Origin: Sideroxydans sp.
Lineage (GTDB): Bacteria > Pseudomonadota > Gammaproteobacteria > Burkholderiales > Gallionellaceae
Length of the DNA: 64,000 nucleotides
Reading direction: 5' to 3'
Assembly (NCBI GenBank): GCA_011620315.1
Contig: WOZO01000041.1
Coordinates: forward strand, 1-64,000
This document shows positions 41,566-53,266 of the stretch, piece after piece; the first letter of the stretch is position 1, and each line of letters opens with the position of its first letter. The translations under genes were made by a program, and so were the position numbers. A model generated the notes under the pieces. The model saw only the letters and a program-made list of their open reading frames with translations, made no database searches and was not told the origin of the DNA.

Positions 41566-42303
41566 TCAAATAGCCGTTCGCACAGAGCTTGTCGAAGTGC
41601 AACGTTCATCTTTCCGCTCGCGTGTAGTCAGCGCGACCTTGTCGCGCAGATAGAGCGGCAAGGCCAGCGCGGCATCCACCGCGTTGCCCTGCGCGAACTC
41701 GACCGCCGCCAGCCGCACCACGGCCTCGGCCTGCGGCACGGCCTGTGCATCGACCGCTGCCAACTGCCGGCTGTAACGCGCCTTTAGCCCCCCTCCCTCC
41801 GGGGGCGGGGTGGGGGAACTCACCAGGAACCCGCTCCCCACCCCGAACCATCCCTCACCAGCCACCTCAGGCGCATCCACGGCCTTGCACAGGCAGGGCT
41901 CAACAACAGTGCGCCAAACATCGCCCTCTTTCACATAGGCCGCCAGATACAACTCGCCCATGCGCGCATCCAGCGCGGCGATGACTTTATCCTTGCCGCT
42001 CGCCTCGGCCAGCGCCTGCAAGGTGCACACGCCCGCCACATTCACATCGACGCCGAACGCCAAACCTTGCGCCACCCCGCAGGCGATGCGCACCCCGGTG
42101 AACGAACCCGGCCCTTTGCCGAAGGCGATGCCATCCATCTCCTTGACCTTGCAGCCCGCCTCTTTCAAGACAGCATCCACCATGGCCATCAACACTTCGG
42201 AATGCTTCTGCCCCACCTTTTCACTGCGCGCGCTGACCACGCCGTCCTGCCACAGGGCGACGGAACAGTATTCGGTGGAGGTTTCGATGGCGAGCAGCTT
42301 CAT
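41566..42303 (-). CDS. tsaB: tRNA threonylcarbamoyladenosine biosynthesis protein TsaB
   Basis: 245 aa. [39 protein letters not shown]. Confidence 0.94.
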   Translation of the reverse strand: MKLLAIETSTEYCSVALWQDGVVSARSEKVGQKHSEVLMAMVDAVLKEAGCKVKEMDGIAFGKGPGSFTGVRIACGVAQGLAFGVDVNVAGVCTLQALAEASGKDKVIAALDARMGELYLAAYVKEGDVWRTVVEPCLCKAVDAPEVAGEGWFGVGSGFLVSSPTPPPEGGGLKARYSRQLAAVDAQAVPQAEAVVRLAAVEFAQGNAVDAALALPLYLRDKVALTTRERKDERCTSTSSVRTAI

Positions 42304-42773
42304 TCGGCGAGCAACAATACAACCGCCTGCGCCGCAATACCCTCGCCGCGCCCGGTGTAACCGAGCTTCTCTGTGGTGGTCGCCTTCACATTGACGGCGC
42401 TCTTCTCCAGGCGCAGGTCGGCGGCAATGTTGTCGACCATCAGATAGATATGCGGTGCCATCTTCGGGGCTTGCGCGATAATGGTGGCATCGACATTGGC
42501 CACGCGGAATCCCGCCTCGCGCACCCGGTGCAGCGTCTCGCGCAGCAGGATGCGGCTGTCGATGTTCTTGAATTTGGCATCGGTATCGGAAAAGTGTCTA
42601 CCGATATCTCCCAGCGCCGCTGCGCCCAGCAAGGCATCGCAGATGGCATGCAGTAACACGTCGGCATCGGAGTGACCGAGCAGTCCTTTCTCATACGGGA
42701 TATCCACACCGCCAATGATGAGCTTGCGATCCGCGACCAGTTGATGGACGTCGAATCCTTGTCCGATACGCAT
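42300..42773 (-). CDS. ispF: 2-C-methyl-D-erythritol 2,4-cyclodiphosphate synthase
   Basis: 157 aa. [40 protein letters not shown]. Confidence 0.97.
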   Translation of the reverse strand: MRIGQGFDVHQLVADRKLIIGGVDIPYEKGLLGHSDADVLLHAICDALLGAAALGDIGRHFSDTDAKFKNIDSRILLRETLHRVREAGFRVANVDATIIAQAPKMAPHIYLMVDNIAADLRLEKSAVNVKATTTEKLGYTGRGEGIAAQAVVLLLAE

Positions 42774-42775
42774 AT

Positions 42776-43456
42776 TTATTTCCTTTTCTGTAGCAGCAGT
42801 TCCGCCAGTTCGATGTCTTGGGGATAGGTCACTTTGAAGTTGCTGCTGTCGCTGGCCACCAGCTTCGGCTGCAAGCCCATCGCTTCGATGGCGGAGGCTT
42901 CGTCGGTGACATTCACGCAGCGTGCCAATGCTTCAGCCAGCAGTCCGGCGCGGAACATCTGCGGCGTCTGTGCCTGCCACAGACCTTCACGCGGTTCGGT
43001 ATGGGCGATGCGTTGCTGCGGATCGGCACGCTTGAGCGTATCCGCCACCGGCACGGCCAAGATGCCGCCTACCACATCGTCGCGCAGCTCAGCGATCATG
43101 CGCGACAACAGATGCTGGGTCAGGCAAGGGCGCGCGGCATCATGCACCAGCACCCAATCATCCGACTCCAACTCCGAAGCCAGCAGACCGTTGCACACGC
43201 TCTCGGCGCGTGTCACACCACCGCAATACAGCGGCTCCAACTTCTCGCCGCAATGCGACCAGTCGTAACGCGCGAAATATTCATCATCGGGCGCCAGTAC
43301 CACGAACACCGTTTTGATGTGCGGACTGGCGCACAAAGTGGTGAGCGCATGCCAGATCATGGGGCGACCGGCAAGGTCGAGATATTGCTTGGGCAACTCG
43401 TGGCCCATGCGGATGCCGAAACCGGCGGCGGGAACTAATGCGTGGAATTCAGACAT
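42776..43456 (-). CDS. ispD: 2-C-methyl-D-erythritol 4-phosphate cytidylyltransferase
   Basis: Start at [35 protein letters not shown]. The track ORF begins at 43480. Confidence 0.96.
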   Translation of the reverse strand: MSEFHALVPAAGFGIRMGHELPKQYLDLAGRPMIWHALTTLCASPHIKTVFVVLAPDDEYFARYDWSHCGEKLEPLYCGGVTRAESVCNGLLASELESDDWVLVHDAARPCLTQHLLSRMIAELRDDVVGGILAVPVADTLKRADPQQRIAHTEPREGLWQAQTPQMFRAGLLAEALARCVNVTDEASAIEAMGLQPKLVASDSSNFKVTYPQDIELAELLLQKRK

Positions 43457-43476
43457 GGGCGCGAGTCTACCAAAAC

Positions 43477-45981
43477 TCAACTGAGCGTGAAGCCGCTATC
43501 CAATACATGCAGACATGCATCGACCACTTGTGCGTCATACAAAGTGCCGCGTCCGTTAACCAGCTCTTCCCTTGCCGCATCGATACCCAACGCGGGACGG
43601 TAAGGACGGTGGCTCGCCATCGATTCCACCACGTCGGCGACGGCGACGATGCGCGCTTCCTGCGCGATCTCCTCGCCCTTCAGCCCCTGCGGATAGCCGG
43701 AACCGTCGATGCGCTCGTGATGCTGGTGGGCGATGTCCGCCACCGGCCACGGGAAATGCACTTCCCTGAGGATGTCGTACCCCATGCGCGCATGCTCCTG
43801 CACGATACGCAGTTCGATGTCGGTCAGCCGCGTGGGCTTGCTCAGCACCTCGGCGGGGATGCCGATCTTGCCGATGTCGTGGATGGTCGCACCGAGACGG
43901 ATGCCGCGGATGCGCTCGTCGTCCAGCCCCATCTTGTGCGCGATGGCGCAGGACAGTTCGGCCACCCGGCGCTGGTGGCCCGCCGTGTAGGGGTCGCGCA
44001 GTTCCACCGCCATCGACACGGTGTGGATGGTGCCTTCCAGCGCCTGCTCCAGCACCTTCTGCTGTTCGCTCAGCGCCTTCTCCGCGAACATGCTGGCGGT
44101 CACGTCCTGCACCGTGCCCAGCGAGCGTAAGGGCTTGCCATCCGCATCAAAGTCGGTTTCGCATTTCTCCTGCACGTATTTGATACGGCCATCCTTCATC
44201 AACAATCGGTGATGGATCTGGTACGAAGCGCGACTCTTCAAAGAATCGGTGTAGGCCTCATCCACCGCGTCGCGGTCATCAGGATGGATGGCATTAAGGA
44301 AGGCCTCATAGGTCGCACCGAACCGTTTTTGATCGATCTCGAAGATGCGGAATATCTCGTCCGACCATTTCAATTCGTTCGTCACCAGATCGAGCTCCCA
44401 ATATCCGAGATGCGCCATGCGCTGCGCTTCGGCCAGCCGCTGCCGGCTGGCGCGCAACGCCTCTTCCATCGCCACACGCTCGCTGATATCGACCGAGATG
44501 CCCAGCAGGTGATTGGGCTGCCCTGCTTCGTCATACAGACCGATCTTGAAGGTATGCAGCCAGCGCTGGCTGCCGTCGGCGATCTTGATGGGTTCGGCAC
44601 CGATCTCCTGCAATTGTCGGCCCTCCAGCACCGCGCGGTCTTTCTGCGTGAAGAAATCCGCCTGTTCCTTGGTGAAGAAGTCATGGTCGTTCTTGCCCAG
44701 CATGTCTTCGCGCTTGTAGCCCAGCAACTTTTCCCCGGCACGGTTGAACAACTCGAAGCGCAATTCCTTCGCGTCTTTCAGGAACACCATGACCGGGATG
44801 TTCTCGACGATGGACCCGAGCAGTTTCTGCGAGCTTCTCAGCTCATCCTTGACGCGCAACTGTTCGCTGATGTCCATGAAGGTCACCACCGCACCGTGAA
44901 TGACCCCGTCGCGGCTGACCGGATACGACCAGTAGGCGACCGGGAAGGAGCTGCCGTCCTTGCGCCACAGAATCTCGTCGTCGATATGGTGGGAACGGCC
45001 ATCGCGGATGGATGAGTATGTCGGACATTCGCGATAGGGGTAGGGCGTGCCGTCCTTGCGCGTGTGGTGCACCAGCGCATGCATGTCCCGCCCCAGCAGT
45101 TCGGACGCCGATCCGTAACCCAGCGCCTTCACGCAGGCATCGTTGGCAAAAGTACAACGCCCATCGGCATCGATGCCATAGATCGCGTGGGCGATAGAGT
45201 CGGTCAGCAGCGTGACCTCCGCCTCGCTCTGTTCGGCCCGGCGTATGGAAGCTGTTTGCCAGCGCGCACCAAAGAACAGACCGAACAGTCCCAGCCCCCA
45301 GATCAAACCGTGCCCGGCGATCAACGCATTGCGCTCACCGCTTTCGATCCGGAGCTGTTTCTCCACCGGAATGGCGATGCCGACCCCGCCACGGATATCG
45401 CCCAGCTTGTCGCCGTACTGCGCATGGCATTTGAGGCAACTCTGCTCCGTCACCATCGGCTTCATATAGCGGAAGTGGCGCTTTCCTTGCATGACATCGA
45501 ACGACGACCACTCTTGTGCACCTTTCTGGAAGGCTTCCAGCGCCTGTCGCTCCCAATCGTCCGCCGCGTTGGCCGGATTGAGCGGATGCAGGCTGGCGAT
45601 ATGCCCGCGCAGCTCGCTCTGACGGGCGGTCATGCCCTCGTGCACCAACCTGACCACATAGGATGAGTTGAGCAGGGTGAGCTCTTGACCCGAAGGTGTG
45701 GTGATGTCGCGATCCGGCACCCCGCTCAACCACGGGCTCGGAACGACCTGCTCGCCGACCGGCACATAGACACCGCCGCTGCGGATGACCCAGTTGCGGT
45801 ATTCCATGTCCATGGCATGGATCGCCACGGCCCGGCTGTAAAGCGTGTTCCGGAATCTATCGTTCTGGAAGTACACGGTCCAGCCCAGAGAAGCCGCCAC
45901 GATGACCGACCAGGCGACGATCAGATAGCGGAAGTTGCGCTTCAACAGACCAAGACGGGAAAGATCCGGATATCGCTTCAT
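43477..45981 (-). CDS. DUF3365 (heme CxxCH)-multiPAS-HD-GYP phosphodiesterase
   Basis: 834 aa. N-terminal TM plus periplasmic [29 protein letters not shown] repeats; [37 protein letters not shown]. Confidence 0.93.
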   Translation of the reverse strand: MKRYPDLSRLGLLKRNFRYLIVAWSVIVAASLGWTVYFQNDRFRNTLYSRAVAIHAMDMEYRNWVIRSGGVYVPVGEQVVPSPWLSGVPDRDITTPSGQELTLLNSSYVVRLVHEGMTARQSELRGHIASLHPLNPANAADDWERQALEAFQKGAQEWSSFDVMQGKRHFRYMKPMVTEQSCLKCHAQYGDKLGDIRGGVGIAIPVEKQLRIESGERNALIAGHGLIWGLGLFGLFFGARWQTASIRRAEQSEAEVTLLTDSIAHAIYGIDADGRCTFANDACVKALGYGSASELLGRDMHALVHHTRKDGTPYPYRECPTYSSIRDGRSHHIDDEILWRKDGSSFPVAYWSYPVSRDGVIHGAVVTFMDISEQLRVKDELRSSQKLLGSIVENIPVMVFLKDAKELRFELFNRAGEKLLGYKREDMLGKNDHDFFTKEQADFFTQKDRAVLEGRQLQEIGAEPIKIADGSQRWLHTFKIGLYDEAGQPNHLLGISVDISERVAMEEALRASRQRLAEAQRMAHLGYWELDLVTNELKWSDEIFRIFEIDQKRFGATYEAFLNAIHPDDRDAVDEAYTDSLKSRASYQIHHRLLMKDGRIKYVQEKCETDFDADGKPLRSLGTVQDVTASMFAEKALSEQQKVLEQALEGTIHTVSMAVELRDPYTAGHQRRVAELSCAIAHKMGLDDERIRGIRLGATIHDIGKIGIPAEVLSKPTRLTDIELRIVQEHARMGYDILREVHFPWPVADIAHQHHERIDGSGYPQGLKGEEIAQEARIVAVADVVESMASHRPYRPALGIDAAREELVNGRGTLYDAQVVDACLHVLDSGFTLS

Positions 45982-46065
45982 TTATCGGCAAACCGCAATT
46001 TTATATAAGAGTGACGCATGATATTACATACACCATCCGCAACAAGGCGGATGACCCGGCAGGGG

Positions 46066-46071
46066 TATAAT
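46066..46071 (+). promoter_or_regulatory. Possible -10 box for mfd
   Basis: gggTATAATgcg 27 bp upstream of the mfd ATG. No clear -35. Confidence 0.35.
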
Positions 46072-46097
46072 GCGCGCCCTTTGCTTCGAGTTCCGCC

Positions 46098-49000
46098 ATG
46101 CTGTTCGCCTCACCCCATACCCGCCCCCGCTACGCCAACCTGGTCGGCTCGTCCGACGCGCTCGGGATCGCACAACTCGCCAAACAGCAAGCCCCGCTGG
46201 TCGTCATCGCCGCCAACGCGCTGGAAGCGCAGCGGCTGGTGGACGAGATCCCGTTCTTCGATCCGGCTTTGAAAGTGCACCTGCTGCCGGACTGGGAGAC
46301 GCTGCCCTACGACCACTTCTCGCCGCATCAGGACCTGATCTCCGAGCGGCTGGCCACCCTGCACCACATCCGCACCCAGGCTTTCGACGTCGTCATCGTG
46401 CCCATCACCACCGCGCTCTATCCGCTGCCGCCGGTGAGCTACATGGCGGCTTACACTTTCTTCCTTAAGAAGGGCGAGGCGCTGGCCATCGACGCGTTCC
46501 GCGAGCAGATGACGCTGGCCGGCTACACCCATGTACAGCAGGTGCTGACGCCGGGCGAATACTGCGTGCGCGGCGGGCTCATCGATTTGTTCCCGATGGG
46601 TAGCATGCTGCCATTCCGCATCGACCTGTTCGACGACGAGATCGAGACCATCGCCACCTTCGATGTGGATACACAGCGCACGCTGTATCCTGTGCCGGAG
46701 ATCCGTCTGCTGCCCGCGCGCGAATTCCCCATGGACGAAAAAGGTCAGGCCACCTTCCGCCAGAACTTCCGCGAGCGTTTCGAGGGCGACCCGTCCAAAT
46801 CGCGCATCTATAAAGACGTGAGCAAAGGCATCGCGCCGGCCGGCATCGAGTATTATCTGCCGCTGTTCTTCGAACAGACCGCGAATCTGTTCGACTACCT
46901 GCCCAATGACGCCACGCTGTGTCTGCATCACGACGTGACTGCCGCGATACAACAGTTCGCGCAGGACACAGCCTCGCGCTACAAGTTGCTGCGCGGTGAT
47001 CCGCAACATCCGCTGCTGGAGACGAAGGAACTGTTCATGGATGGGGAGCAGTTCTTCATCCGCGCCAAGGAATTCGGGCGTATCGACATCGCCACCGACG
47101 AGAGCGGAGCTTCGCTGACGCGCTGCCCTACCGCCGCCATCCCCAACATCGCCGTCGACCGCCGCGCCGAGATCCCCACACAGAAGTTCGCCGACTTCAT
47201 TCGCGACTACGAGGGGCGTGTGCTGTTGCTGGCCGACAGCCTGGGCCGACGCGAGATCATGTCCAACTACCTTGAGGAATATGGCCTGGCGCCGGTGGTG
47301 TGCGAGGACTATGCAGCGTTCCTCGTCGGCCAAGAGAAATTCATGCTCGGCGTGGCGACAATAGGCAACGGCTTCCTGCTCAGCGACGAACACATCGCCA
47401 TCGTCACCGAGAGCGAGCTGTATGCCACGCCGTCGCGCGCGCGCATCTCGCGCACCGCCAAGAAGAGCAATGTGGAAGGCATGCTGCGCGACCTGTCCGA
47501 GCTCAAGCCAGGCGACCCGGTGGTGCACGAACAGCACGGCATCGCGCGCTACCACGGGCTGGTCAATCTCGACATGGGCGAAGGCGAGAACGAGTTCCTG
47601 CTGCTCGAATATGCGGACGAAGCCAAACTGTATGTGCCGGTGTCGCAACTGCATGTGATCGGTCGTTACAGCGGTGGCGCACCGGAGACCGCGCCGCTGC
47701 ACAAGCTGGGCAGCGGCGCGTGGGACAAGGCCAAGCGCCGCGCCATGCAACAGGTGCGCGACACCGCCGCCGAACTGCTCAACATCTACGCCCAGCGCGC
47801 GCTGCGCAAAGGCCACGCGTTCAAGTTCAACTATCACGACTACGAAGCCTTCGCCGCCGGGTTCGGTTTCGGGGAGACAGCCGATCAGGCCGCCGCCATC
47901 GAAGCCGTCATCCTCGACCTGCAATCCGGCAAGCCGATGGACCGCCTGATCTGCGGCGACGTCGGTTTCGGCAAGACCGAGGTGGCGCTGCGCGCCGCCT
48001 TCATCGCCGCCATGGAGGGTAAGCAGGTCGCCGTGCTCGCACCGACCACGCTGCTGGTCGAGCAACACTTCCAGAACTTCTCCAACCGCTTCGCTGATTT
48101 CCCCATCAAGCTCGCCGAGCTGTCGCGTTTCCGCTCCACCAAGGAGACCACACAGGCGCTGAAGGACCTGGCGGACGGCAAGCTGGACATCGTCATCGGC
48201 ACGCACAAGCTGATCCAGAAGGATGTGAAGTTCCACAATCTTGGGCTGGTCATCCTCGACGAGGAACACCGTTTCGGTGTGCAGCAGAAGGAACGCCTCA
48301 AGGCGCTACGCGCCGAGGTGGATGTGCTCACGCTCACCGCCACGCCGATCCCGCGCACACTGGCCATGTCGCTGGAAGGCCTGCGCGACTTCTCGGTGAT
48401 CGCCACCGCACCGCAGCGCCGCTTGTCCATCAAGACCTTCGTCAGCAACTACAGCGCGGGCGTGATCCGCGAGGCCGTGCTGCGCGAACTCAAGCGCGGC
48501 GGTCAGGTGTACTTCCTGCACAACGAAGTGGACACCATGCCCAACATGCTGGAGAAACTGACCGAGCTGCTGCCCGAAGCGCGCATCCGCATGGCGCACG
48601 GCCAGATGGGCGAACGCGAACTGGAAGCGGTGATGCGCGACTTCACCCACCAGCGCTTCAACGTGCTGCTCTGTTCCACGATCATCGAAACGGGCATCGA
48701 CGTGCCCACCGCCAACACCATCATCATGAACCGCGCCGACCGCTTCGGCCTGGCGCAGTTGCACCAGTTGCGCGGCCGCGTCGGCCGTTCGCACCACCAG
48801 GCCTATGCCTACCTGCTGGTGGACAGCATGGACGGCCTCACCGCGCAGGCGAAGAAGCGCCTTGAAGCCATCCAGGCCATGGAACAACTGGGAAGCGGCT
48901 TCTACCTCGCCATGCACGACCTGGAGATACGCGGCGCGGGCGAAGTGCTGGGCGAATCGCAGAGCGGCGAGATGCAGGAGATCGGTTTCAGTCTGTACAA

Positions 49001-49502
49001 CGACATGCTCAACGCCGCCATCAAATCGCTCAAGTCCGGCAAGGAACCCGACATGGCGCACCCGCTAGGCGTCACCACCGAGATCAACCTGCATACCCCC
49101 GCCCTGCTGCCGGACGAATATTGCGGCGACATCCACCAACGCCTAGTCATCTACAAACGACTCGCCAACTGCGAATCGCAACAAGACATGGACGACATGC
49201 AACAGGAACTCATCGACCGTTTCGGCCTACTACCCGAACCCGCACAGACCCTGTTCGACTGCCACCGCCTGCGCATCCTCGCCAAGCCTCTGGGCATCAG
49301 CAAAGTAGATGCCTCAAGCGAAGCGATCCAGATCCAGTTCGTCCCCGAACCGCCCATCGACCCGATGAAGATCATCACCATGATCCAGAGCAAACGCCAT
49401 ATCAAGATGGCCGGCCAGGACAAGCTGCGGATCGAGTTGAAGTATGGGGAGTTGAAGCAAAGGGTGTTGGCGATTGTGAATTTCTTCAAGGAATTAAGTT
49501 AG
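46098..49502 (+). CDS. mfd: Transcription-repair coupling factor Mfd
   Basis: 1134 aa. UvrB-like N-terminus, CarD/RID region, GDVGFGKTEVALRAAF, DEEHRFGVQQKERLK, TRCF C-terminus. Confidence 0.97.
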   Translation: MLFASPHTRPRYANLVGSSDALGIAQLAKQQAPLVVIAANALEAQRLVDEIPFFDPALKVHLLPDWETLPYDHFSPHQDLISERLATLHHIRTQAFDVVIVPITTALYPLPPVSYMAAYTFFLKKGEALAIDAFREQMTLAGYTHVQQVLTPGEYCVRGGLIDLFPMGSMLPFRIDLFDDEIETIATFDVDTQRTLYPVPEIRLLPAREFPMDEKGQATFRQNFRERFEGDPSKSRIYKDVSKGIAPAGIEYYLPLFFEQTANLFDYLPNDATLCLHHDVTAAIQQFAQDTASRYKLLRGDPQHPLLETKELFMDGEQFFIRAKEFGRIDIATDESGASLTRCPTAAIPNIAVDRRAEIPTQKFADFIRDYEGRVLLLADSLGRREIMSNYLEEYGLAPVVCEDYAAFLVGQEKFMLGVATIGNGFLLSDEHIAIVTESELYATPSRARISRTAKKSNVEGMLRDLSELKPGDPVVHEQHGIARYHGLVNLDMGEGENEFLLLEYADEAKLYVPVSQLHVIGRYSGGAPETAPLHKLGSGAWDKAKRRAMQQVRDTAAELLNIYAQRALRKGHAFKFNYHDYEAFAAGFGFGETADQAAAIEAVILDLQSGKPMDRLICGDVGFGKTEVALRAAFIAAMEGKQVAVLAPTTLLVEQHFQNFSNRFADFPIKLAELSRFRSTKETTQALKDLADGKLDIVIGTHKLIQKDVKFHNLGLVILDEEHRFGVQQKERLKALRAEVDVLTLTATPIPRTLAMSLEGLRDFSVIATAPQRRLSIKTFVSNYSAGVIREAVLRELKRGGQVYFLHNEVDTMPNMLEKLTELLPEARIRMAHGQMGERELEAVMRDFTHQRFNVLLCSTIIETGIDVPTANTIIMNRADRFGLAQLHQLRGRVGRSHHQAYAYLLVDSMDGLTAQAKKRLEAIQAMEQLGSGFYLAMHDLEIRGAGEVLGESQSGEMQEIGFSLYNDMLNAAIKSLKSGKEPDMAHPLGVTTEINLHTPALLPDEYCGDIHQRLVIYKRLANCESQQDMDDMQQELIDRFGLLPEPAQTLFDCHRLRILAKPLGISKVDASSEAIQIQFVPEPPIDPMKIITMIQSKRHIKMAGQDKLRIELKYGELKQRVLAIVNFFKELS

Positions 49503-49577
49503 ACGAAACAGCATAGCGTGTGACCTGCCCTTTCTGCGCTACAATCTTGCCATCGTCAATAAACTCAACCATTCTCC

Positions 49578-50552
49578 ATGGCCATCTCTCGATGCAACAA
49601 ATGCGGCACGGTCACAGAGCTTGAACGTAAACTGATAGGCACGAACCAAAGTTGCATTCGATGCGAGACCCCCAATCCGGTCTACGACACTGTCGTATTC
49701 ATCAACAAAGTGCTGGAACAGTTCTTCGCACAAAGAACCGAACTTACTGCACTCAGGGCAAATACTTCGCAATCCCAGGAAACGTCGCACCCCATGAGCA
49801 GCGTCGACATTCACAATTCAGACTGGTTGACTCTGGAGTCGCAGCACCTGCCCGTCATCGACTGGTTTAAATCAAAAAGTATCGCAGCCACTATTAACGC
49901 AGGGGCTGTGGACACAAGCGGATTTTTTGACGAAGCCGCTGTCGCCATTGGCTCAGACTACGAATTGCTGGGTGAATTCTGCGAGCGGATCCGTTATGCC
50001 CAGCAAAAGGAATACAACAGCGCCCTGATCCATCTGGACAAGAAATCCATCGATGACGTAAAGGCGCTTGAGTCCTTCGCTCGCAAGCTCCACGAGTATT
50101 CCCTTGTCGCCCGCTTCTTCAACAACAAGGAGGAGAAGAACCTTCGCCTGATCCTGCAAAATGCTCCAGCTGTCCGCCGTTTCTTTGCCGGGGAATGGCT
50201 TGAGTGGTTCGCACTGATGACCAGCGTGAGGATCTTCAATGAACGCAACGCGGAATACGCCTGCGCCCGCAATCTCATACTTTCTTATCCCCAGAACGAA
50301 AAACGGGAACTGGACGTATTCTTCCTGATCAACAAGACCAAGCCTTTATATATCGAGTGCAAGACCGGCGAATTCCGGCAAGACCTAGATAAATATATAT
50401 CTCTCAAAAAGAAGCTGAACATCGAGCAAAAATATTTCATCCTTTGCGTGTCAGACCTCGACCCAGAGCAAGGCAAAGGACTGAGTGCGATGCATGGCCT
50501 GACCTTCGTCAACGTGCAGACGCTAGAACAACACCTCTCAACACTGGTCTGA
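49578..50552 (+). CDS. Zinc-ribbon plus PD-(D/E)XK nuclease-like (DUF1887/Card1-type) protein
   Basis: 324 aa. CNKCGT...CIRCETPNP at N-terminus; C-terminal GEWLEWF...KRELDVFFLINKTKPLYIECKTG. Confidence 0.7.
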   Translation: MAISRCNKCGTVTELERKLIGTNQSCIRCETPNPVYDTVVFINKVLEQFFAQRTELTALRANTSQSQETSHPMSSVDIHNSDWLTLESQHLPVIDWFKSKSIAATINAGAVDTSGFFDEAAVAIGSDYELLGEFCERIRYAQQKEYNSALIHLDKKSIDDVKALESFARKLHEYSLVARFFNNKEEKNLRLILQNAPAVRRFFAGEWLEWFALMTSVRIFNERNAEYACARNLILSYPQNEKRELDVFFLINKTKPLYIECKTGEFRQDLDKYISLKKKLNIEQKYFILCVSDLDPEQGKGLSAMHGLTFVNVQTLEQHLSTLV

Positions 50553-50771
50553 CTCTAGGCGCAGACCATAGGCACCATAACCGGAATATGCAGCGCCGCT
50601 GCGACACTGACCACCACCGCTTTCATACCGCAAGCGCTGAAGGTATGGCACACGCGACACACCGCAGACATCTCGCTGGGATGTATGCCATGTTCACGTG
50701 ATAAAGATACGCTTCGGCTAGACGGGTTTTATTCCATATCCCGCACAGGGAAAACGGAATAGATCGGCACG

Positions 50772-51728
50772 TTACTTCTTCCCGTGCTTCCCCCACCACT
50801 CCCGCCGCTGCTGCTTGTCCATGAACGTCCAAGCCAGCAAGCGACTCTTCTTCTGCCCTTGCGCCATCTCGATGGTGCGGCTGTCTGACGCGCCGGCTTG
50901 TTTCAAGGCGCTGTAGGCCTGCGGCAGGCTGGTGGATTTTGAGATCAATGTGGTGAACCACAGGCAGTGTTCGCCACCGCTTGCGCTCTCTTCGATCATG
51001 CGGGTGACGAAGGCTTCTTCGCCGCCTTCGCAACACAGCTCCATGCTTTGTCCGCCGAAGTTCAGCACCGGCTTCTTGTGTTTGTTATGTTCCTTGCCGA
51101 GGTTCTGCCATTTGCGCTGCGCGCATTTTCTGGCTTCGGCGAGCGAGGCGTGGAAGGGCGGGTTGCTCAGGGTGATGGCGAAGTATTCGTCGGCATAGGT
51201 GACGCCGGAGAAGATGTCGATGCTGGAGGGTTGCAGGCGCAATTCGATGGCGTCGTTCAGGTCGTTCGCTGCGACGATGTGTTGCGCATTGCCCAGCGCG
51301 ACCTCGTCGATGTCGGTACCGACAAAGTGCCAGCCGTAGGCGGCGTGGCCGATGAGCGGGTAGATGCAGTTCGCGCCCACCCCGATGTCGAATACGCGCA
51401 CCGCTTCGCCACGCGGGATGTTGCCGCCGTTGCTCTCGGCCAGAAGGTCGGCGAGGTAGTGGAGGTAGTCGGCGCGGCCGGGGATGGGCGGGCACAGGTA
51501 TTGGTCGGGGATGTCCCATTCCTTGATTTGGTAATACTGTTTCAGCAGGGCGCGGTTGAGCGCTTTCACCGCTGCCGGATCGGCGAAGTCTATCGACTCG
51601 TTACCGTAGACATTCACGGATACATACGTTGCCAGCTCGGGACTGGTCTTGATGAGCTGCGCGAAGTCGTATCGCTCCCGGTGCAGATTGCGCGGGTGCA
51701 GATTGGTTTTGGTCGGGACTTGAGTCAT
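50772..51728 (-). CDS. rlmF: 23S rRNA (adenine(1618)-N(6))-methyltransferase RlmF
   Basis: Start at [49 protein letters not shown]. The track ORF begins at 51809. Confidence 0.94.
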   Translation of the reverse strand: MTQVPTKTNLHPRNLHRERYDFAQLIKTSPELATYVSVNVYGNESIDFADPAAVKALNRALLKQYYQIKEWDIPDQYLCPPIPGRADYLHYLADLLAESNGGNIPRGEAVRVFDIGVGANCIYPLIGHAAYGWHFVGTDIDEVALGNAQHIVAANDLNDAIELRLQPSSIDIFSGVTYADEYFAITLSNPPFHASLAEARKCAQRKWQNLGKEHNKHKKPVLNFGGQSMELCCEGGEEAFVTRMIEESASGGEHCLWFTTLISKSTSLPQAYSALKQAGASDSRTIEMAQGQKKSRLLAWTFMDKQQRREWWGKHGKK

Positions 51729-51822
51729 GGCTGGAATGGCTGGCGAGCGTGAGGCTGAGGCGCGCCATTCTAAACAATATGGGCAGTGCGGCGCGTCATT
51801 TCCGCGCACGCAGCTTGTGGCG

Positions 51823-51862
51823 GCCAGCGATCTGCGCCGCGCATGCAGCGTAGATCGCTGGC
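51823..51862. repeat. Intergenic 11-bp inverted repeat / hairpin
   Basis: gccagcgatct (51823-51833) / agatcgctggc (51852-51862), downstream of the QorB-like gene (which runs on the minus strand). Confidence 0.7.
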
Positions 51863-51874
51863 TGTTCTACTTTC

Positions 51875-52723
<849 letters not shown>

Positions 52724-52815
52724 GGTGTTTCCTTTCTTCCTTGATTAATGAATGGGTGGACAAAGAGTATCCTCTACAATAACTTTTCGTAAGTACGCAC
52801 AAAAAGGTAAGTGTC

Positions 52816-53204
52816 ATGCCCGCTATCGCCGCCGCCAATCCCAAGCCCGTATTTCGCCGTGGAGAGGTGTTCTCCACGAATTGCCCTTCGCGCGAGATCC
52901 TCAACCATGTCACCAGCCGCTGGGGGGGCTGGTGCTGTCCGCACTGATGGACGGCACGCACCGCTTCAGCGAACTGCGCCGCAAGATCGACGGCGTGAGC
53001 GAGAAGATGCTGGCGCAGACGCTGCAACAACTGGAGATGGACGGCTTCGTCGACCGTGTGTCCTATCCGGTGGTGCCGCCGCATGTGGAATATTCGCTGA
53101 CGCCGCTGGGCGGGCAGATTGGCGCGCAGATCGACAGTCTGGTGGACTGGATAGAGCGCAACCTGCCCAGGATCATGAAGGCGCAGCAGGCGCGTCAGGG
53201 CTGA
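52816..53204 (+). pseudogene. HxlR-family transcriptional regulator split by a frameshift at a G7 tract
   Basis: Frame 1 from ATG 52816: MPAIAAANPKPVFRRGEVFSTNCPSREILNHVTSRWG then a premature stop (..GWCCPH*). The other frame continues LVLSALMDGTHRFSELRRKIDGVSEKMLAQTLQQLEMDGFVDR. One extra G at 52922-52928 restores one ORF. Confidence 0.85.
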
Positions 53205-53266
53205 AGTAAAATGCGCGCCACTGTTTTCAACCGGTTGCCCGCCCTTGCGGGCCGTATCGTCTGCAC

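Noticed and set aside
46110-48269. 719-aa minus-strand ORF inside mfd
   Set aside because: Antisense to a canonical Mfd; translation looks like reverse-frame GC artefact.
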